Shown here: in pieces, positions 32,523 through 41,662 of the stretch | Layout of the letters: each line of letters begins with the position of its first letter | Position numbering within the stretch: position 1 is the stretch's first letter | Source of the DNA: Streptomyces sp. RPA4-2 | Lineage (GTDB): Bacteria; Actinomycetota; Actinomycetes; Streptomycetales; Streptomycetaceae | Direction: 5' to 3' | Length of the DNA stretch: 64,000 nucleotides | Assembly (NCBI RefSeq): GCF_012273515.2 | Contig: NZ_CP050975.2 | Coordinates: forward strand, 8,742,001 to 8,806,000 | The notes under the pieces: generated by a model | Database searches by the model: none | Told to the model about the DNA's origin: nothing | Seen by the model: only the letters and a program-made list of their open reading frames with translations | Program-made: the position numbers and the translations under genes

Positions 32523-33751
32523 CTAGTGGCGGGCGGCCACGACCAGGCCACCGAGGGCAAGGAACATCCACGCTGCCAGATAGATGAAGGCGGCCTCGGG
32601 CGAAACGGCACTCCACAAGATGCCCGCGATGCCGGACGCAGCAAGGTTGCCCAGGGACTGAACGGTAGCGAGCAGACCGAACGCCGAGCCTCGCAAGTCC
32701 TTCGGTGCGAGCGCGGCGACGGCGGAGTGCTGGGCGGTCTCCACCGCGCCGATGCCGACGCCAGCCAGAAGGAACGGGATGGCCAGAACGAGGTAGACCG
32801 CGCCGCTGACGGCGAACAGGCCGTAGGCGACTGCGAACGCAGCCACCCCCGCCGCCAGCACCAGGATCGGGCCGCGCGCGCCGAGTCGGTCGGCCAGGTG
32901 TCCGGCCGGGATCGAGGCGGCAGTCGCGGCGACGTTGTAGGCGGTGTAGAGGCCGAGCGCGATCGTGGTCGCTGTCTTCGTACCGTGGTCGGGCGTGAGC
33001 AATTCGCTCGCCCGCAGGATCAGCAGGGTTGCGGCGACGTTGCCGAACTCAAAGGCGGCGACTGCCAACATCAGCCGTCCCAGTTCGCCGCGGAGGACGG
33101 GCCGTACGCGGATACGCAGCGGCATCTTGTCCCGGCTCGTCGGCTTCGGAGTATGTCGGATGGCGTAGACGATGGCGACCGCGGCGAGCAGACCGGGTAT
33201 CACGGAGAGCCCGATCGCCCACTTCACGCCGAGCCAGGCCACCAGTCCAAGGGCGAGCAGCGGTCCGAAAATCGCGCCGAGGTTGTCCATCATCCGCTCG
33301 AAGCCGTACGCCCGTCCGTACGCCTTGGCCGGGACGATGTCCGCGAGCAGCGCATTGCGGGCTGGTACCCGCAGACCCCGCGCGGTCCAGGCAGCGGCCC
33401 GCAGCAGCCCGACCTGCCACACGGCTGTTGCTCCCGCCGTGGCCGCGCCCAGCACCGCAGTGGTGGCGTACCGCCGACGGCTACTTTGCGGCGACGGGCC
33501 GGATCGTCCGCGAGGACGCCTCCACTGAACCGGGCCGCCCCCGCGAGCGCGTCCGCGACACCTTCGATCGCTCCCAGCGCCGCGGCCGGCGCACCCAGCG
33601 TGGAGGTCAGCAAGGAAGGCAGTAGGGCGGTGGGGATCTCGTGACCGACGTCCGCAAGGAAACTGGCCGAGCCGATGCCGCGGACCCCGGGGGTGAGCCA
33701 TGGGGCCTGACCGTCTGCTGTGGTGTGGTCGGAGGCCGGGGTGTTGGTCAT
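32523..33751 (-). pseudogene. MFS transporter gene with one frameshift
   Basis: From the start at 33751 (MTNTPASDHTTADGQAPWLT) the frame encodes SFLADVGHEIPTALLPSLLT and LADDPARRRKVAVGG. The next-frame sequence YATTAVLGAATAGATAVWQV then continues to the stop at 32523, through AKAYGRAYGFERMMDNLGAI and HSAVAALAPKDLRGSAFGLL. Adding one base near 33470 restores a 12-helix MFS protein of about 409 residues. It converges on arsR and lies upstream of arsO, so an arsenical exporter role is plausible. It is either recently inactivated or a sequencing error. Confidence 0.75.
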
Positions 33752-33818
33752 GACCGTCAGTCTTCAGCAGTTGATGTTCTGCCCGGCAGTGGAGGAAGCC
33801 ACGATTCTCCCGACATGG

Positions 33819-34892
33819 CTATGTCACACCGGCCGCAAGAAGTGCCGCGATCTCCCGCGCCACTTCGCGGGCCGGGCGGCCGACGCCGATGAGGGTGGCG
33901 GAGGCGGGGCCGGTCCAGTCGCCGTAGCCGAGCAGGTGCAGGCGTGGCTCGTCGGCGGCCCGCGTACCGAGCGTGGCGATGTGGCCGCGCCGGCCGCGGA
34001 GTTGGAGCGGGGCGAGGTGGGCGAGGGCGGGCCTGAAGCCGGTGCACCAGATGATCGTGTCGGCTTCGGCGCGGGTGCCGTCGGACCATTCGACACCGCC
34101 GGGGGTAAGGCGGTTGAACATCGGGGTGGCCTTGAGCAGGCCTTGGTCGCGTGCCGCGCGGACGGGCGGGACGGCGACGATGTCGCCGAGCGAGGCGACG
34201 CCCCTGGTGTCGGTGCGTCCCTCGTCGAGTGCGCGGCGGCGGGCGGTGGCCACGTCGAACAGCGTCCGGCCGTCGATGTCATCGGCCAGGAAGCGCGGCG
34301 GGCGCTGCGTGACCCAGGTCAGCTGGGTGTCGTAGGCGAGGTCGGCGGCGATCTGGGCACCGGAGTTGCCCCCGCCGACGACGATCACCCGGCGGCCGAC
34401 GAAGTCCTGCGGGCGCCGGTATCCGGCGGTGTGCAGCTGCTGCCCGCCGAAGTCGGCGAGCCCAGGCAGGAAGGGGAGGAAGGGCCGCCACCAGATCCCG
34501 GTCGCACTGATCACGGCGTGGGCACGCCAGTCCCCTGAGTCCGTCTCCACGCGCAGCAGACCACCGTCCCTGTGTACGCCCAGCACCCGTACCGGCCGCT
34601 CGACCGGCAGGCTGTAGCGCTTCTCGTAGTCGGTCAGGTAGGCCACCACATGCTGTGCGTCCGGGTATTCCTCGTCGGGCTGCGGTGGCATGAAGCGGCC
34701 GGGAAGGGACGAGAAGGCCGCCGGGGAGAACAGGCGCAGGGAGTCCCAGGCGTGCTGCCAGGCGCCGCCCGGCGTGGGCTGGGCGTCGAGGATGACGAAG
34801 TCCACGCCGAGGCGGCGCAGGTGGTAGCCGGCGGCAAGAGCGGACTGCCCGCCGCCGACGATCACCACCTGCGTATGGCGGTCGCCGGTCAC
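33819..34892 (-). CDS. arsO: ArsO-type flavin-dependent monooxygenase
   Basis: A 357-residue flavoprotein. VVIVGGGQSALAAGYHLRRL (residues 9-28) binds FAD. VIVVGGGNSGAQIAADLA is the NADPH loop, and ISATGIWWRPF and IIWCTGFRP are the ATG-type motifs of group B monooxygenases. ArsO is a putative monooxygenase recurrent in actinobacterial ars operons. It lies 37 bases after acr3 on the same strand, so it belongs to the arsR-acr3-arsO transcript. Confidence 0.88.
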   Translation of the reverse strand: MTGDRHTQVVIVGGGQSALAAGYHLRRLGVDFVILDAQPTPGGAWQHAWDSLRLFSPAAFSSLPGRFMPPQPDEEYPDAQHVVAYLTDYEKRYSLPVERPVRVLGVHRDGGLLRVETDSGDWRAHAVISATGIWWRPFLPFLPGLADFGGQQLHTAGYRRPQDFVGRRVIVVGGGNSGAQIAADLAYDTQLTWVTQRPPRFLADDIDGRTLFDVATARRRALDEGRTDTRGVASLGDIVAVPPVRAARDQGLLKATPMFNRLTPGGVEWSDGTRAEADTIIWCTGFRPALAHLAPLQLRGRRGHIATLGTRAADEPRLHLLGYGDWTGPASATLIGVGRPAREVAREIAALLAAGVT

Positions 34893-34929
34893 CGGGCCGG
34901 ACCGGGGCCGGTGCGATCCAGGCCCTGCA

Positions 34930-36039
34930 TCAGTTCACCTGCGGAGCCGGTGTCAGCTGCTGTGCGGCGCTGAACTTCCGCCGCCAGGCCAGGGAGACGT
35001 AGACGAGCGCGACCAGGACCGGGACCTCGATCAGCGGGCCGACGACGCCGGAGAGTGCCTGTCCGCTGGTGACGCCGAAGGTGGCGATGGCGACCGCGAT
35101 GGCCAGCTCGAAGTTGTTGCCCGCCGCGGTGAAGGCGAGGGTGGCGGTGCGGTCGTAGGCGAGGCCGATGACCTTGCCGAGGGCGAAGGTGCCGAACCAC
35201 ATGATCGCGAAGTACACCAGCAGCGGCAGGGCGATGCGGGCCACGTCCAGCGGCTGCGAGGTGATGGTCTTGCCCTGCAGGGCGAAGAGGATGACGATCG
35301 TGAAGAGCAGGCCGTACAGGGCCCACGGGCCGATCTTCGGCAGGAAGCCGGTCTCGTACTTCTCGCGGCCGAGCTTGCGTTCGCCGATGCGGCGGGTGAG
35401 GAAGCCGGCCAGCAGTGGGACGCCGAGGAAGATGACGACGTTCAGCGCGATCTTCCACATGGAGATGTCCAGGTGCTGACCGTCGCCCAGGCCGAGCCAG
35501 TTCGGCAGCAGGTCGAGGTAGAACCAGCCGAGCAGGCCGAACGCCAGGACCTGGAAGACCGAGTTCAGGGCGACGAGAACGGCGGCGGCCTCGCGGTCGC
35601 CGCAGGCCAGGTCGTTCCAGATGATGACCATGGCGATGCAGCGGGCCAGGCCGACGATGATCAGGCCGGTGCGGTACTCGGGCAGGTCCGGCAGGAAGAT
35701 CCAGGCCAGCGCGAACATGACGGCCGGGCCGACGAGCCAGTTGATGACCAGCGACGAGACCATGAGCTTGCGGTCGCCGGTGACGGCGTCGAGCTTGTCG
35801 TAGCGGACCTTGGCCAGGACCGGGTACATCATGATCAGCAGTCCGACGGCGATCGGCAGGGAGATGCCGCCGATCTCGACCTTCGCCAGGGCGTCGTTGA
35901 GGCCGGGGATGAGCCTGCCGAGGCCGAGGCCGACGGCCATCGCGGCGAGGATCCACACGGCGAGGAAACGGTCGAGCGTCGACAGCTTCGCGACGACCGA
36001 GGAGTCTTCGGCGGTCGCGGGTGCTTCGGTGGGGGTCAC
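34930..36039 (-). CDS. acr3: Acr3 arsenite efflux permease
   Basis: A 369-residue, 10-helix permease starting at GTG 36039. YPVLAKVRYDKLDAV, GLARCIAMVIIWNDLACGD (with the essential Cys of Acr3) and TAAGNNFELAIAVAIATFGV are hallmark segments. It exports As(III) at the membrane. Its start overlaps the arsR stop by 4 bases (GTGA), so repressor and pump are translationally coupled. Confidence 0.95.
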   Translation of the reverse strand: MTPTEAPATAEDSSVVAKLSTLDRFLAVWILAAMAVGLGLGRLIPGLNDALAKVEIGGISLPIAVGLLIMMYPVLAKVRYDKLDAVTGDRKLMVSSLVINWLVGPAVMFALAWIFLPDLPEYRTGLIIVGLARCIAMVIIWNDLACGDREAAAVLVALNSVFQVLAFGLLGWFYLDLLPNWLGLGDGQHLDISMWKIALNVVIFLGVPLLAGFLTRRIGERKLGREKYETGFLPKIGPWALYGLLFTIVILFALQGKTITSQPLDVARIALPLLVYFAIMWFGTFALGKVIGLAYDRTATLAFTAAGNNFELAIAVAIATFGVTSGQALSGVVGPLIEVPVLVALVYVSLAWRRKFSAAQQLTPAPQVN

Positions 36040-36344
36040 GGGCAGGCCCTCTTGTTGTCGGCGGCGTTGCGGGCGGACTCGGCCAGGTCGGCGAACTGTC
36101 CGGCGAGGTTGGCGATGACGTCGGCGCGCAGCTTGTAGTAGGTGAAGCGGCCGCACGGCTCGGTCTCCACCACTCCGGCCTCGCGCAGCACTCTCATGTG
36201 GTTGGAGAGGTTGGTCTGCTTCGCCCCTGTCTCCTCGATGAGGTGCGTGGTGCAGAGCGTCTCCTTGGCCAGGAGGGAGACGATCTGGAGGCGGAGCGGG
36301 TCGGCCAGAACCCGCATCAGATCAGTGTCGACTGACATCAGCAT
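36036..36344 (-). CDS. arsR: ArsR-family repressor of the acr3 operon
   Basis: A 102-residue winged-helix protein. The recognition helix is GAKQTNLSNHMRVLREAG. It lacks the CxC motif of the other ArsR; Cys31 (ETLCTTHL) and Cys88-region residues (ETEPCGRF) would be the sensor, an alternative As(III) site known in other ArsR lineages. The start is ATG 36344, or ATG 36338 two codons later. It is divergent from the arsenate reductase genes. Confidence 0.9.
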   Translation of the reverse strand: MLMSVDTDLMRVLADPLRLQIVSLLAKETLCTTHLIEETGAKQTNLSNHMRVLREAGVVETEPCGRFTYYKLRADVIANLAGQFADLAESARNAADNKRACP

Positions 36345-36378
36345 GGGCTGATACTCTCACATCACTCCGGGCTGATAC
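36338..36378. promoter_or_regulatory. GGGCTGATAC repeats between arsR and arsC
   Basis: GGGCTGATAC occurs at 36345-36354 and 36369-36378, 24 bases apart. The first copy also forms an inverted repeat with ATCAG at 36338-36342. They lie in the divergent promoter and are likely binding sites of the ArsR just to the left. Confidence 0.6.
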
Positions 36379-36447
36379 CAGTCCGGGGTGATCTTTGGGA
36401 CCCGCATCCCACACCCGTGGGAGACCCACACCCCGAAGGGGCGTCCC

Positions 36448-37083
36448 GTGACCGCAACCCCACCGCCCGTGCTGCCCGACGACCGGCTGGCCTCCGGCAT
36501 CGCCCGCCTGGCCCTGCGCTACCGCGGACACTTCTCTCCCGAGACCATCCAGCGCCTGGTCACCGACTCCTACGAGCGCCTGGCCGAACACGCCCGCGTC
36601 CGTACCCACCTGGTGGTGCTGGCCGAGCACCTGGCCACCGAACGCCTGGAGGCGCTCGCGCACATCGAGGGCGCCCCGGGCACAGGCCTGCCCCGGGTCC
36701 TGTTTGTGTGCAGCCACAACGCCGGCCGCTCCCAGATGGCCGCCGCCCTGCTCGCCCACCGAGCGGGCGGCCACGTGACCGTCTCCTCCGCGGGGACTCT
36801 CCCGGCCGCCGACGTCGAGCCGGCCGTCGTGCAGGTGCTCACCGAGGCCGGAGTGGACATGGCCGGCGCGTTCCCCAAGCCGCTGACCGACGAGGTCGTG
36901 CAGGCCGCGGACATCGTCATCACGATGGGCTGCGGGGATGCCTGCCCCGTACTGCCCGGCCGCCGATACCTGGACTGGCCGGTCACCGACCCCGAGGGCG
37001 CCCCGATCGCCGCCGTCCGCGGCATCCGCGACGAGATCGACGCCCACATCACCGAACTGCTCGACTCCCTGCCGGGCGCCTGA
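36448..37083 (+). CDS. Arsenate reductase with N-terminal helical domain
   Basis: A 211-residue protein from GTG 36448. Residues 1-78 form an extra helical domain (LALRYRGHFSPETIQRLVTD, ARVRTHLVVLAEHLATERLE), also seen fused to actinobacterial arsenate reductases. Residues 82-211 are a low-molecular-weight phosphatase-like reductase with the CX5R loop Cys88-SHNAG-Arg94 and a second Cys pair in MGCGDACPVLPG. It reduces As(V) to As(III) for export by Acr3. The partner gene downstream encodes a short version of the same enzyme. Confidence 0.88.
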   Translation: MTATPPPVLPDDRLASGIARLALRYRGHFSPETIQRLVTDSYERLAEHARVRTHLVVLAEHLATERLEALAHIEGAPGTGLPRVLFVCSHNAGRSQMAAALLAHRAGGHVTVSSAGTLPAADVEPAVVQVLTEAGVDMAGAFPKPLTDEVVQAADIVITMGCGDACPVLPGRRYLDWPVTDPEGAPIAAVRGIRDEIDAHITELLDSLPGA

Positions 37084-37138
37084 ACTTCACCCCTGCACCA
37101 CCCGTACCACCGCTCCATCACTGACGAAGGAAGAACCG

Positions 37139-37558
37139 ATGTCCTCCAGCCCGCTCGCCTCCGTGCTGTTCGTCTGCGTCCACAACGCCGGACGCTCGCA
37201 GATGGCCTCCGGATTCCTCAACCACCTCGCGGGCGACCGGATCGAGGTCCGCTCCGCCGGCTCCATCCCGGGCGACCAGGTCAACCCCTCCGCCGTCGAG
37301 GCGATGAAGGAGGTCGGCATCGACATCTCCGACCAGAAGCCGAAGATCCTCACCACCGAGGCCGTCCAGGCGTCCGACTACGTCATCACCATGGGCTGCG
37401 GCGACGCCTGCCCCATCTTCCCCGGCAAGAAGTACCTCGACTGGGACCTGGAAGACCCGGCCGGCAAGGGCGTCGAGGCCGTCCGCCCGATCCGCGACGA
37501 GATCAAGACCCGCATCGAGGCCCTGATCGCCGAGATCGACGCCCGCCAGGAGGCGTGA
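37139..37558 (+). CDS. arsC: Arsenate reductase ArsC
   Basis: A 139-residue thioredoxin-coupled arsenate reductase. The catalytic loop is Cys13-VHNAG-Arg19, and MGCGDACPIFPGKKYLDW contains the resolving cysteines. GAAGGAAGA precedes the start. It overlaps the trxB start by 4 bases (GTGA), so the electron donor is made from the same message. Confidence 0.93.
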   Translation: MSSSPLASVLFVCVHNAGRSQMASGFLNHLAGDRIEVRSAGSIPGDQVNPSAVEAMKEVGIDISDQKPKILTTEAVQASDYVITMGCGDACPIFPGKKYLDWDLEDPAGKGVEAVRPIRDEIKTRIEALIAEIDARQEA

Positions 37559-38544
37559 CCTCCGTGACCGACACCGGCATACGCGAGGCCATCGTCATCG
37601 GCTCCGGCCCCGCCGGATACACCGCCGCCCTCTACACCGCCCGCGCCGAACTCAAGCCGCTCGTCTTCGGCGGCGCCATCTTCGTCGGCGGCGCGCTGAC
37701 GACGACCACCGAGGTCGAGAACTTCCCCGGCTTCCCCGACGGCATCGACGGCCCCGACCTCATGGCGAACATGCGGGCCCAGGCCGAGAAGTTCGGGGCA
37801 GAGATGGTCGACGACGACATCGTCGAGGTTGACCTGACCGGTGACATCAAGACCGTCACCGACACCGCGGGCACCGTGCACCGAGCGAAGACGGTGATCG
37901 TGGCCACCGGGTCCGGCTACCGCAAGCTCGGTCTGGCCAAGGAGGCCGAGCTGTCCGGCCGGGGCGTGTCCTGGTGCGCGACCTGCGACGGATTCTTCTT
38001 CCGTGACCGCGACATCGTCGTGGTCGGCGGCGGAGACACCGCCATGGAGGAAGCCACCTTCCTCACCCGCTTCGCCCGCTCCGTGACCGTCGTCCACCGC
38101 CGCTCCACCCTGCGGGCCTCCCAGGTCATGCAGAACCGCGCCTTCTCCGACGACAAGATCTCCTTCGCCTTCGACAGCGAGATCGCCGAGATCAAGGAGC
38201 AGGACGGAAAGCTCGCTGGCCTCGTCCTCCGCGACGTCTTCACCGGCCAGACCCGCGACCTCGACGTGACCGGTCTGTTCATCGCCATCGGCCACGACCC
38301 GCGCACCGAACTCTTCAAGGACCAACTGGACCTGGACGACGGGGGCTACCTCAAGGTCGACGCACCCTCCACGCGCACGAACATCCCCGGCGTCTTCGCG
38401 GCCGGCGACGTCGTCGACCACACTTACCGCCAGGCCATCACCGCCGCCGCCAGCGGCTGCGCGGCCGCCCTCGACGCCGAGCGCTACCTCGCCGCGCACA
38501 CGGCGGGCCAGCCCGGCCAGGAACGGGACACCGTGGCGGCGTAG
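37555..38544 (+). CDS. trxB: Thioredoxin reductase of the ars operon
   Basis: A 329-residue FAD/NADPH thioredoxin reductase. IGSGPAGYTAALYTARAEL binds FAD, VVVGGGDTAMEEATFLTRFA binds NADPH, and the redox pair is Cys141-AT-Cys144 (WCATCDG). It would recycle thioredoxin for ArsC, as ArsT does in known Streptomyces ars operons. No thioredoxin gene is in the cluster. A second GTG three codons in could be the true start. The gene ends at the exact edge of an IS256 remnant. Confidence 0.93.
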   Translation: MTSVTDTGIREAIVIGSGPAGYTAALYTARAELKPLVFGGAIFVGGALTTTTEVENFPGFPDGIDGPDLMANMRAQAEKFGAEMVDDDIVEVDLTGDIKTVTDTAGTVHRAKTVIVATGSGYRKLGLAKEAELSGRGVSWCATCDGFFFRDRDIVVVGGGDTAMEEATFLTRFARSVTVVHRRSTLRASQVMQNRAFSDDKISFAFDSEIAEIKEQDGKLAGLVLRDVFTGQTRDLDVTGLFIAIGHDPRTELFKDQLDLDDGGYLKVDAPSTRTNIPGVFAAGDVVDHTYRQAITAAASGCAAALDAERYLAAHTAGQPGQERDTVAA

Positions 38545-38835
38545 GGCGAGAACGCCTGGGAGGAGTTCACCCCCTTCCTGCGGTTCGACACCGAGATCCG
38601 CCGCATCGTCTGCACGACCAACGCGATCGAGTCGGTGAACGCGCGCATTCGCCGGGCAGTCAAGGCCCGCGGACACTTCCCCAACGAGCAGGCCGCCCTG
38701 AAGTGCGTCTACATGGCGATCATGTCCCTCGACCCCACCGGCAAGGGACATGCCCGCTGGACCATGCGCTGGAAGACCGCGCTGAACGCTTTCGACATCA
38801 CCTTCGACGGCCGCCTGTCGGCAGCCCGTCAGTAG
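38545..38835 (+). mobile_element. IS256-family transposase C-terminal remnant
   Basis: Directly after the trxB stop, the same frame continues with AWEEFTPFLRFDTEIRRIVC, TTNAIESVNARIRRAVKARG and HFPNEQAALKCVYMAIM to a stop at 38835. The TTNAIES(V/L)N motif carries the catalytic Glu of mutator-type transposases. The upstream two thirds of the element are absent, so a deletion joined it to the ars operon. Confidence 0.85.
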
Positions 38836-38898
38836 CCTCAACTACCCCAGTTACACCGCTCGTTTGACAGTCCCGCCCCGACTCGTGACATATCTGCA

Positions 38899-39044
38899 CG
38901 GGATGGCGAGGGCCCGACAATCAGGGATTGAGCGGTGGGTGCCGGCCTTCGAGCGGGAGTGGGCGGCCGCGCTTGAGGAATCCCGCCCGACGACCAGACC
39001 TCCTGAGGCCGGCCGTCACACAGATGCCATGTTCAGCGCGGTGC
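38899..39044. repeat. Second copies of two dispersed repeats
   Basis: 38899-38926 matches 27861-27888 (25 of 28), and 39005-39044 matches 5020-5059 (37 of 40). Between them the plus strand reads ERWVPAFEREWAAALEESR, possibly the decayed start of a small antitoxin-like gene. I found no intact gene in 38836-39321. Confidence 0.55.
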
Positions 39045-39321
39045 AGTCTTATTGCCGGTGTACCGCTCCGACCCCAATGGTCCATCCTGCTCCAGGACCT
39101 GAATCGTGAGCTCACGCGTAATTGACCGCCCGTGTAGGTGCTGCTTCCTCTTCTTCCACTCCCCCCGGCGGGATGCCGGCAAATGGTGGACGATAAGGGG
39201 GGAGGCCGCTCCTTACCCGGCCTCCGGCCCGGGCGTCGAGGGACCGGTGGCTTTGATCCTCGGTTCCTCCGCCGGGTACGGCCTGGGGCGACGATCGCCG
39301 GGCTCAGGGGGGCCGGAGTCG

Positions 39322-41436
39322 CTATCGCTGCGGGTTGATGAGAAGCAGTGCGATGTCGTCGTTTTGTGGCGTGGTCTGCTGGGCGTGACGAACGAGGGTG
39401 TCGGCGAGGGCATCCATGGTGTCGTTTTGTGTTCTGGATAGCTGGATGGCGAGTTCGGCGGTTGTTTCTTCGATGTCGGCGCCTGGTGTTTCGACAAGTC
39501 CATCGGTGTACAGGGCGAGCACGGAGCCAGGCGGCAAGGGGACCTCGGTGGCCGGGTAGTGGCAGACGGGGTCGATGCCGAGAAGGAGACCTGGTGACAG
39601 GTTCAGAACCTCGGTTTGTCCGTCGGGGTGGCGCAGGAGGGGTGCCGGGTGGCCGGCAGTGGCCAGCTGGACGCGGTGGTGTGCCAGGTCGAGGTGGGCG
39701 TAGAGGCAGCTGGTGAACAGGCCGGGGTCGAGGTCGGTGAGCAGGCGGTTGACGCAGGCGAGGACGTCGCCGGGGGGTGCGCCGGCGGCGGCATGGACGG
39801 CGGTGCGGACCTGTCCCATGAGGGCGGCTGCGTCTGCGTTGTGGCCTTGGACGTCGCCGATCGCCGCGGCGACGGTGGTGGGGCCGAGGCGGATGAGGTC
39901 ATAGAAGTCGCCGCCGATATCGATGCCGCGGGTTGACGGCAGGTAGCGGGCGGCCACGTCCAGTCCGGAGACGTGGGGAAGAGCTCGGGGCAGCAGGGCG
40001 GTCTGCAAGCGGTGGACAAGCTGGTGCTCGTCGTCGTAGAGACAGGCACGGTTGAGCGCCTGGGCAAGCAACCCGGCGGTCGAGGTGAGGATGGCGCGCT
40101 CCTCCGGGGTGAAGCGGTGAGGTTGATCATAGGAGAGCGTCCAGCAGCCGACAGGACGGCCGGAGACGATGAGAGGCAGGAAGGCCCAGGCGGATTTGTT
40201 CGTCAGCCGGCGAATGTCAGGGTAGGCCTGCTCCATTTCGGTCACGGAGCCGAAGAAGCTGGGCACGCCGGCGGTCAGGGCCAACCCGGACGGAGTGGGT
40301 GGGCCCGAAAGGGCGGCGCCGTCGAAGCGATTGATGATCTCAGTGGTGTAGCCGCGGTACCCGATGACCCGCAGCCGGTCGTTCGCTGTGACAAAGAGAA
40401 CCAGGCCCTGGGCATTGAACGCGTCCAGAAGCTGGTCTGCGACCTGGTCGACCACGTCCTGCACGCCGACGGCTTCGGTGAGCGCGGCAGCCAAGTGCAG
40501 CAGATGGTAGAGGCCGACGACCCGACCCGGCCGTGCGGGCGGAGATACGTGTGGCCCTGGATCCTCGCTGTCGGGGGCCGGCATGATGCGGATGCTGACA
40601 CCGGAGACGTCCGGGTAGAGGTGGAAGCACAGCCGTCGGTCCGGTGGGCACAGGACGGTGAATGATGTGGGCTGACCGCCGACCACCGCGGCCCGGTAGC
40701 TGTCCTCGAAGAGCGGGTTGTTCAACCATGGCAGTGCGTCGCTGAGCCTGGCCCCCAGCATGCCGGAGCAGTCGGCCCTGACAAGCTCGGCAGCCACGGA
40801 GCTGATGTAGGTGATGTGCCCCGCCGAGTCCAGCCCGCAACAGCCCTCGGGCAGCCTTTCGGCGAAGTCGGCTGCAGCCTGGCCCTCGGCTGGCTCGGTG
40901 AAACGAGTCAGGGGCCAGGGCACCGTCCGCGGCTCGGGCCCGGGCACCACGGATCGGCCACGGTCGGATTCCCGCTGCAGGAGAAAACCGAGGCGGTCGC
41001 ACCAGACCTGCACCGCCTCGCGCTCCGGCAATGCCAGCTGCCGCGGCGGACCGGGCCACAACAGCACCAGCCCGCCCCACGTGGTCGTGCCCCCGGTGAT
41101 CGGAGCGGCGACCGTTGCGAAGGGGTAGGGCAGCACCAGCGCGGCCCTCGGGTATCGGAGAGCCATCTCCTCCTGGCTGCCGACCCACACCAGGCACCGC
41201 TCACGGACGGCATCCGACACTGGGAGCGGGGTATCCAGCCCCACCCGCGCCCAAGGAACGACGATCTCTCGCGAAACTCCGCTCATCACCGCCAGATGGA
41301 GCACGCTCTCGTCCTGAGACAGCAGGTAGACATGGCCGATGGAGGCTCCGGTCTCCAGAATGATCTGGGACAGGAAGGGGTCCAGTAGCTCCAGCCCAGA
41401 GCCAAGCACTGGGGTGACACCATCGCCATCATCCAT
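39322..41436 (-). CDS. SpoIIE-type PP2C phosphatase with GAF and PAS domains
   Basis: A 704-residue cytoplasmic signalling protein. Residues ~15-165 form a GAF-like domain (ETGASIGHVYLLSQDESVLH). A PAS domain follows around 200-285 (LDSAGHITYISSVAAELVRA), then a second GAF around 310-460 (VLFVTANDRLRVIGYRGYTT). The catalytic PP2C/SpoIIE domain is at about 480-704, with metal-binding acids in GIDIGGDFYDLI, AAIGDVQGHNADAAALM, LYTDGLVETPG and NDDIALLLI. It probably dephosphorylates an anti-anti-sigma factor in response to a ligand. No kinase or STAS gene is adjacent. Confidence 0.9.
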   Translation of the reverse strand: MDDGDGVTPVLGSGLELLDPFLSQIILETGASIGHVYLLSQDESVLHLAVMSGVSREIVVPWARVGLDTPLPVSDAVRERCLVWVGSQEEMALRYPRAALVLPYPFATVAAPITGGTTTWGGLVLLWPGPPRQLALPEREAVQVWCDRLGFLLQRESDRGRSVVPGPEPRTVPWPLTRFTEPAEGQAAADFAERLPEGCCGLDSAGHITYISSVAAELVRADCSGMLGARLSDALPWLNNPLFEDSYRAAVVGGQPTSFTVLCPPDRRLCFHLYPDVSGVSIRIMPAPDSEDPGPHVSPPARPGRVVGLYHLLHLAAALTEAVGVQDVVDQVADQLLDAFNAQGLVLFVTANDRLRVIGYRGYTTEIINRFDGAALSGPPTPSGLALTAGVPSFFGSVTEMEQAYPDIRRLTNKSAWAFLPLIVSGRPVGCWTLSYDQPHRFTPEERAILTSTAGLLAQALNRACLYDDEHQLVHRLQTALLPRALPHVSGLDVAARYLPSTRGIDIGGDFYDLIRLGPTTVAAAIGDVQGHNADAAALMGQVRTAVHAAAGAPPGDVLACVNRLLTDLDPGLFTSCLYAHLDLAHHRVQLATAGHPAPLLRHPDGQTEVLNLSPGLLLGIDPVCHYPATEVPLPPGSVLALYTDGLVETPGADIEETTAELAIQLSRTQNDTMDALADTLVRHAQQTTPQNDDIALLLINPQR

Positions 41437-41662
41437 CCCTCCATCCTCCCTCCCAAAGCGGGACCGTACGACGTTCGGTGGAACTCTCGATCATGGAAGA
41501 TGCGTCGATGACCAGTGAGAACGTGTCCGACCGAGGCCGTCGAGTACAGCCGAGCTAGTCGGTGATCTCGTCCTCCAGGGCGGGGCAGGAACGGGAAGTT
41601 GCCGGGGCGGCGCGGAGGATGGCTGGCCGACTGGCGCGTTCTGCGTCTGCACTCTGCTTCTG

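Noticed and set aside
32526..33644. 372-codon plus-strand frame over the frameshifted MFS gene
   Set aside because: Composition (Arg/Gly/Gln/Asp repeats) is that of an antisense shadow; the minus strand has clear membrane helices.
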